Positions 59,915 through 64,000 of a DNA stretch of 64,000 nucleotides are shown here, in pieces. Both the position numbers and the translations under genes were made by a program. A model generated the notes under the pieces. The model worked only from the letters and a program-made list of their open reading frames with translations, made no database searches and was not told where the DNA came from. Origin of the DNA: Luteococcus peritonei (GTDB taxonomy: Bacteria; Actinomycetota; Actinomycetes; Propionibacteriales; Propionibacteriaceae); contig NZ_BAAAIX010000014.1 of assembly GCF_039526385.1 (NCBI RefSeq), positions 8,144 through 72,143 on the forward strand, written 5' to 3'. Each line of letters begins with the position of its first letter. Positions within the stretch are counted from its first letter, which is position 1.

Positions 59915-60883
59915 ATGACCCAGACCGACGACCTGCGGGTCGAGACCGAGGGCTCCCAGGCCCGGATCGTGCTGACCAGGCCGCGGGCCATCAACGCCCT
60001 GACGCCGGCGATGATGCAGGCCATCTCCGAGGCGCTGCAGGGCTGGGCGGAGGACGAGGCCGTCGACCAGGTGGCCATCCTGGGGGAGGGGGAGCGCGGC
60101 TTCTGCTCCGGTGCCGACGTGCGTGCCATCCGCCAGCTGGTGCTCGACGACCCGCAGGCCGCGGTGGACTTCTTTCGCGTGGAGTACGCGGTCAACGAGC
60201 TGATCGCCACCTACCCCAAGCCGGTGGTGAGCCATGTGCACGGGATCAGCATGGGTGGCGGCCTGGGTCTGGCGGTGCATGCCAGCCGCGTGGTGGCCGA
60301 CGAGGACCTGAAGCTCGCCATGCCGGAGACCGGCATCGGGCTGTTCCCCGACGTGGGCGTCACCTGGCAGCTCTCCCGCGCTCCCGGCCAGACCGGCACC
60401 TACCTGGCCATGACCGGCACCACCATCGACGCCGGTAGCGCCCAGTACGCGGGTCTGGTGCACGACGTGCTGCTGCCCGCCGAGATGGACGAGGAGTTCG
60501 GGGCCTACACCGACTCCCAGCTCGCCACCGACCGGGCGTGGATCGACGACTGCTTCGCGGGCGACGACCCGGTGCGCATCGTGCAGCGTCTGGCCGAGCA
60601 CCGTGAGCCGCGGGCCCGTGAGACGGCGGAGCTGCTGCGCCAGCGCTCGCCGTGGAGCGTCGCCGTCGCGCTGGAACAGGTCCGTCGGGCGGCCCGGATG
60701 GCCGAGGTCGGCGAGGTGCTGGCCCAGGACCTGGTGCTGGCCACCAACTTCGTCGCGGACTCGGACTTCGTCGAGGGGGTCCGGGCGCAGTTGGTGGACA
60801 AGGATCGCGCGCCGCAGTGGCGCCATGCCTCGCTGGAGCAGGTGGACCCGCAGCTGGTCGCCTCGATGTTCGAGCCGCGCTGA
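59915..60883 (+). CDS. Enoyl-CoA hydratase/isomerase family, 3-hydroxyisobutyryl-CoA hydrolase-like
   Basis: A crotonase-fold protein of 322 residues. GFCSGADVRAIRQLV and VVSHVHGISMGGGLGLAVHA form the oxyanion hole; MPETGIGLFPDVGVTWQLSR contains the Glu and Asp of the ECH_2/HIBCH subgroup, which hydrolyses 3-hydroxyisobutyryl-CoA in valine breakdown. The extra C-terminal 100 residues also fit HIBCH and not MenB (about 290 residues with different motifs). ATG 59915 has AGGGAG upstream and starts one base after the mannosyltransferase stop. The substrate is not proven. Confidence 0.8.
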   Translation: MTQTDDLRVETEGSQARIVLTRPRAINALTPAMMQAISEALQGWAEDEAVDQVAILGEGERGFCSGADVRAIRQLVLDDPQAAVDFFRVEYAVNELIATYPKPVVSHVHGISMGGGLGLAVHASRVVADEDLKLAMPETGIGLFPDVGVTWQLSRAPGQTGTYLAMTGTTIDAGSAQYAGLVHDVLLPAEMDEEFGAYTDSQLATDRAWIDDCFAGDDPVRIVQRLAEHREPRARETAELLRQRSPWSVAVALEQVRRAARMAEVGEVLAQDLVLATNFVADSDFVEGVRAQLVDKDRAPQWRHASLEQVDPQLVASMFEPR

Positions 60884-60911
60884 GAACGGTGCTGCGCCGG
60901 GCCGTCGGGGC

Positions 60912-61835
60912 TCAGAAGTCGTAGTCGACCACCACCGGCGCGTGGTCGCTCATCCGCGCCTCGTAGCTCTCGTCGCGATCGGTGCCGCCGCGGACCGCGC
61001 TGCGCGCCAGCCTCGGGGTGGCGAACTGGTAGTCGATGCGCCAGCCAGAGTCCTTCGCGAAGGACTGACCCATCCAGCTCCACCAGGAGTAGGGGCCCTC
61101 GGTGTCGGGGTGCAGCCGGCGCACCACGTCCACCAAGGTGCGCGGGGAGAGGATCTCGTCCAGCCAGGCGCGCTCCTCGGGCAGGAATCCCTCGGAGGAC
61201 TGGTTCCCGCGCCAGTTCTTGATGTCCAGCTTGTCGTGGGCGATGTTGAAGTCGCCCATCACGACGAACTCGCGGCCCTGGGCCGCTGCCCGGCGACGGG
61301 CCCGGGTGAGGTGGCGGGCGAAACCCGCCAGGAAGCGCATCTTGCGCTCGTACTTGGCACCGCCGTCGGGCTTCTCGCGCCCGTTGCGGCCGGCCTCCTG
61401 CAGGTGCGCCGGCAGCCCGCCCTTGGGCAGGTAGAGGCTGGCGACGGTGAGCGGGCGGTCGGACAGGTCCACCTCCAGGTAGCGCCCCTCGGTGGCGAAG
61501 GCCTTCAGCTCGCGAGCCATCACGTCGCGCTCGGCGGGCTCGCGCAGCTCGACGTGGCTGTCGCCCGGTGCCCGCACCAGGGCGCCGGCGCCCCAGCAGC
61601 GGACGTCGGTCGGCTGCTCCCGGGTGAGTACGGCAACTCCGTTGCGGCCGGCCAGCTGCCCGGCATCGTAGGAGAGGTGGTAGGTGCCGAAGACACCGTC
61701 GGGCAGCAGCGGGACCGGGCAGCGCACCTCCTGCAGGGCCACCACGTCGCACTCGCGGGCCGCCAGCCAGTTCTCGAAGCCCCGCTTCTGGGTGGCGCGG
61801 ATTCCGTTGACGTTGAAGGTGGCGACGCGGAGCAT
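60912..61835 (-). CDS. xthA: Exodeoxyribonuclease III (Xth-type AP endonuclease)
   Basis: A DNA repair enzyme of 307 residues cutting abasic sites and removing 3' blocks. MLRVATFNVNGIRA carries the first Asn, LQEVRCP the Mg-binding Glu, MGDFNIAHDKLDIKNW the catalytic Asp/Asn, and the C-terminal SDHAPVVVDYDF the Asp-His pair. The loop YLPKGGLPAHLQEAGRNGRE contains the Tyr of the active site. ATG 61835 has TAGGCT 7 bases upstream and no Shine-Dalgarno sequence; the frame is open 12 codons further but that part is not conserved. It is convergent with the crotonase-like gene. Confidence 0.95.
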   Translation of the reverse strand: MLRVATFNVNGIRATQKRGFENWLAARECDVVALQEVRCPVPLLPDGVFGTYHLSYDAGQLAGRNGVAVLTREQPTDVRCWGAGALVRAPGDSHVELREPAERDVMARELKAFATEGRYLEVDLSDRPLTVASLYLPKGGLPAHLQEAGRNGREKPDGGAKYERKMRFLAGFARHLTRARRRAAAQGREFVVMGDFNIAHDKLDIKNWRGNQSSEGFLPEERAWLDEILSPRTLVDVVRRLHPDTEGPYSWWSWMGQSFAKDSGWRIDYQFATPRLARSAVRGGTDRDESYEARMSDHAPVVVDYDF

Positions 61836-61842
61836 GGCGGAC

Positions 61843-61848
61843 AGCCTA
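61843..61848 (-). promoter_or_regulatory. -10 hexamer TAGGCT for xthA
   Basis: TAGGCT on the minus strand, 7 bases before the xthA ATG at 61835; consistent with a leaderless message. Confidence 0.5.
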
Positions 61849-61860
61849 GCCGGACGCGAG

Positions 61861-61889
61861 GACGGCCCCACCGCACTGGTGGGTCCGTC
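61861..61889 (-). terminator. Terminator hairpin after the DUF2249 gene
   Basis: GACGG-C-CCCACC and GGTGGG-T-CCGTC pair as an 11-base-pair stem with one internal mismatch and the loop GCACT. It starts 13 bases downstream of the DUF2249 stop (61902) and separates it from xthA. Confidence 0.65.
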
Positions 61890-61901
61890 GCGGGTGACGG
61901 A

Positions 61902-62192
61902 TCAGCGCCGGGTGAAGCGGATCCGGTAGGCCTCGGGGGTGGGGTCCAGCACCTCGTGGCTGAACTCGTCGCCGAAGAGCTGGCCGATCTGATCCAGCAG
62001 CGGGGTGGGCACGTGGGGTGCCACCAGGTCCATCTGGCCGCCACCGGTGGGCAGTTGCTGCAGGGCGCCGATGATGGCGCCGTGCCGGATGGCGTGCGGG
62101 ATCTCGCGGGCCACCAGGGTGGGCACCTCGGCGTCGTGGTTGCAGCCGCAGCCGCAACCACCGGACTTCTGGACCAGGGGCAGTTCGCTCAT
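61902..62192 (-). CDS. DUF2249-like small protein with a Cys-rich N-terminus
   Basis: A protein of 96 residues. An N-terminal GGCGCGCNH stretch (Cys at about 13, 15 and 17, then His) looks like a metal- or Fe-S-binding tip. The rest, DLVAPHVPTPLLDQIGQLFG and then AYRIRFTRR, resembles the DUF2249 fold, which often occurs in proteins of nitrosative or oxidative metabolism. The function is unknown. ATG 62192 has TATATT 6 bases upstream, the most AT-rich -10 in the window, and no Shine-Dalgarno sequence. Confidence 0.65.
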   Translation of the reverse strand: MSELPLVQKSGGCGCGCNHDAEVPTLVAREIPHAIRHGAIIGALQQLPTGGGQMDLVAPHVPTPLLDQIGQLFGDEFSHEVLDPTPEAYRIRFTRR

Positions 62193-62198
62193 GGCAGC

Positions 62199-62204
62199 AA
62201 TATA
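62199..62204 (-). promoter_or_regulatory. -10 hexamer TATATT for the DUF2249 gene
   Basis: TATATT, 6 bases before the ATG at 62192, within an AT-rich patch (62195-62226) that contrasts with the local high GC and could also hold a regulator site. Confidence 0.55.
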
Positions 62205-62323
62205 CTACGGAGATTTCCGGTTCTAGTGGAGGGGGGTCGCCCGCCGGTTGGACGTGCCTCCCCACGTCGGGCTCGAGGGCCGGTAGGTTGCGTCTGGGCC
62301 AGATGTCCACACGAGGAGGACGG

Positions 62324-63337
62324 ATGCCGATCAGCGCCGCACGGCTCCTGGAGGGACCGCGAGGACGTCGACTGTGCCTCGAGTACGCCCTGCGCTGCGA
62401 GGCGATGACTGCCGGAGGCGTGGAGCGCGAGCTGCCGCTGTGGAAGTCGCTCTTCGACACCGCCGTCGCGCAGGAGGGGCAGGCCGACGTGGTGGGCTGG
62501 GGTGAGGACTACGTCCCGGTCCCCACCGGGCCCGAGGAGGTCGCAGCCCTGCTGCGCAGGACCCGCCTGGTCGAGCCCACCGACGAGGTGCTGCTGGACA
62601 TGCTGCGGGTGACGGTGGCCACGGCACGGTACTGGCAGGAGCCGGACCCCGAGGACCAGATGACCCACCACTGGCGGGTCGCCTCGGCCCTCGAGCGCTT
62701 CGCGCAGGCCCTGATCGACTCACCGCTGGCCGACTGGTGGGGGCGCCCGATGCGCCGCAAGGAGCAGTCGCTGGTGCGCAGCCCGCAGCAACCCCGCAAG
62801 GGCAAGGGCGTCAAGCAGGCGCTGGAGGGCTGGCGCGAGGAGGAGCGTCGAGCGCGCAAGGACGTGCGCCGGGCCGACGGGGACCCCCGCGAGCGGGTCT
62901 CCGGGGTCTGGTGGTCGATTCCGCCGCTGGTTCCCTCTACCACCGGCGGCCTGAACGGGCTGGGCCCGGTGGGTCGGCACCTGGTGGAGGGCTTCCCGCT
63001 CTGGGAGAGCGCGGAGGTGGTCCAGGTGAAGGTGCCCAAGAAGTTCGACGTGCTGGAGATCTCCGCTGCCGCCGACTGGGTGGAGCTGTGCCGCCGGCAG
63101 CCCTTCGCCGTGACCGGCTCGCGGATGCGTGACTGGTATCGCGCCACCGGGCATGCGGGGGACTGGGTGATCCCGGACTGGCGCGAGGTGGCCAAGGACT
63201 ACGACGGGATCCACCTGTCGCTGGCGGCCTACCTGGAGCTCACCGGCCGTGCGATCGACGTCGAGGAGGGAACGGCCAGCATGATCGCGGGCTTCTCGCC
63301 GGACGAGACCCGCTGGTTCGTCGACCTGCCGGACTGA
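62324..63337 (+). CDS. Hypothetical protein (unrecognised actinobacterial family)
   Basis: Not assigned to a known function. It has 337 residues, soluble, with no signal peptide or membrane helix. The N-terminus MPISAARLLEGPRGRRLCLEYA is followed by helical, charged sequence; a basic linker (QQPRKGKGVKQALEGWREEERRARKDVRRADG, seen here in parts) lies at about 155-190. The C-terminal third contains WVIPDWREVAKDYDGIHLS and AGFSPDETRWFVDLPD, a pattern I recall from uncharacterised actinobacterial proteins. ATG 62324 has GAGGAGGA 4 bases upstream. TAGGTT at 62284-62289 may be its -10. It is divergent from the DUF2249 gene and convergent with yajQ. Confidence 0.75.
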   Translation: MPISAARLLEGPRGRRLCLEYALRCEAMTAGGVERELPLWKSLFDTAVAQEGQADVVGWGEDYVPVPTGPEEVAALLRRTRLVEPTDEVLLDMLRVTVATARYWQEPDPEDQMTHHWRVASALERFAQALIDSPLADWWGRPMRRKEQSLVRSPQQPRKGKGVKQALEGWREEERRARKDVRRADGDPRERVSGVWWSIPPLVPSTTGGLNGLGPVGRHLVEGFPLWESAEVVQVKVPKKFDVLEISAAADWVELCRRQPFAVTGSRMRDWYRATGHAGDWVIPDWREVAKDYDGIHLSLAAYLELTGRAIDVEEGTASMIAGFSPDETRWFVDLPD

Positions 63338-63358
63338 GCCCCCGGCAGGCCGCACGGC

Positions 63359-63850
63359 TCAGCGGTAGTTGGTGAACTGGACGGCGAAGTCGTAGTCCTG
63401 GGCCTTGATCAGCTGCTGGACCGCCTGCAGGTCGTCGCGCTTCTTGGAGCTGACCCGCAGCTCGTCGCCCTGGATCAGGCACTTGACGCCCTTGGGGCCC
63501 TCGTCGCGCACCAGCTTGGAGATCTTCTTCGCGTCCTCCTGGCTGATGCCCTGCTTCGTGGTGCAGGTGATCTTCCACATCTTGCCGGACAGTCGCGGCT
63601 CGCCCTTCTCCAGGGCCTTGAGGTTGATCCCACGCTTGACCAGCTTGGACTCGAAGACGTCGAGCACCGCCTTGGCGCGCTCCTCGCCATTGCTCTCGAT
63701 CTCGATGGCCTCGCCGGACCACTTGATCGAGGAGTCGGTGTTCTTGAAGTCGAAGCGCTGGCTGACCTCGCGGGCGGCCTGGCCGAGCGCATTGTCGACC
63801 TCCTGGCGGTCCACCTTGCTGACGATGTCGAAGGAGCTGTCGGAAGCCAT
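63359..63850 (-). CDS. YajQ family nucleotide-binding protein
   Basis: A cytoplasmic protein of 163 residues, the standard length. SSFDIVSKVDRQEVDNALGQ, EVSQRFDFKNTDSSIKW, GKMWKITCTTKQGISQEDAKKI in two stretches, and the C-terminal DYDFAVQFTNYR are the conserved blocks of YajQ/DUF520, a ferredoxin-like fold reported to bind nucleotides (cyclic di-GMP in Xanthomonas). Its role in actinobacteria is undefined. ATG 63850 has AGGAGAG 5 bases upstream. It is convergent with the hypothetical gene, 21 bases between stops. Confidence 0.95.
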   Translation of the reverse strand: MASDSSFDIVSKVDRQEVDNALGQAAREVSQRFDFKNTDSSIKWSGEAIEIESNGEERAKAVLDVFESKLVKRGINLKALEKGEPRLSGKMWKITCTTKQGISQEDAKKISKLVRDEGPKGVKCLIQGDELRVSSKKRDDLQAVQQLIKAQDYDFAVQFTNYR

Positions 63851-64000
63851 GTCTCTCCTGGGGTCGTGGTCGGGCGGATGAACCGCCTGGTGGGCGCCAT
63901 TCTGCCATCGCCCCACGGCGAGTTTGGCGGCTCTTCGGACTTGAGGTGGGGCGGGTAGTCGTGGCCCGGTGTGGTGAGGGGCCGGGGTCTTCGGCAGGAT
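63851..64000. other. Upstream region of yajQ at the window edge
   Basis: 150 bases with no gene, tRNA or hairpin that can be supported. It should contain the yajQ promoter, but no TANNNT with a fitting -35 is clear. Confidence 0.4.

Noticed and set aside
59915..60883. menB (naphthoate synthase), expected from pathway context
   Set aside because: Motifs MPETGIGLFPDVG and the long C-terminal region match 3-hydroxyisobutyryl-CoA hydrolase, not MenB.

Overview
The window is high-GC DNA from an actinobacterium, plausibly Propionibacteriaceae. This is inferred from gene content: actinobacterial-type DapD, the fdxA-dapC pair, KorAB, a 14-gene nuo operon, a nearly complete menaquinone pathway, a PTS-type dihydroxyacetone kinase, and an MptB-like mannosyltransferase. 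The genus is not proven. A run of 17 N at 18447-18463 and one apparent frameshift (about 16165) suggest draft sequence. No rRNA, tRNA, CRISPR array, insertion sequence or prophage was seen.

Layout. 1-2.1 kb: the start of an FGGY sugar kinase, a DinB-like protein and a COG0523 metallochaperone GTPase under a probable Zur box. 2.1-9.9 kb: aminopeptidase N, a VanW protein, ferredoxin FdxA, and lysine/peptidoglycan genes dapC and dapD with a transglycosylase-like membrane protein. 9.9-15.8 kb (minus strand): a GDPD-inositol monophosphatase fusion heading a dhaKLM operon, then an MFS exporter. 15.9-32.4 kb: menaquinone genes menE, menA, menC, menD, menG, menF and a menJ-like reductase, interleaved with a HAD-GH3 operon, a RecB-like Fe-S nuclease and an ABC exporter. 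32.4-48.2 kb: nuoA-N in canonical order with mostly 1-4 base overlaps, closed by a strong hairpin. 48.4-53.7 kb: polyprenyl diphosphate synthase, a BioF-like enzyme, a second MenE-like ligase under a perfect 31-base palindrome, and an M13 peptidase. 53.7-59.9 kb: korAB, divergent from a small nuoB/nuoC/nuoI-like cassette that is translationally coupled to a mannosyltransferase. 59.9-64 kb: a 3-hydroxyisobutyryl-CoA hydrolase-like protein, exodeoxyribonuclease III, a DUF2249 protein, an unknown protein and YajQ.

How it fits together. The isoprenoid tail (polyprenyl synthase), head group (MenF, D, C, E), joining (MenA), methylation (MenG) and tail reduction (MenJ-like) would supply menaquinone to complex I next door. 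KorAB and FdxA supply low-potential electrons. The extra NuoB/C/I-like cassette is a candidate adaptor between them. menB and menH are not in the window.

Regulatory style. About twelve operon-leading genes have a TANNNT -10 hexamer only 6-7 bases before the start codon and no Shine-Dalgarno sequence. This points to widespread leaderless transcription and was used to choose several starts. Genes inside operons mostly use overlapping stop/start codons or clear GGAGG-like sites.
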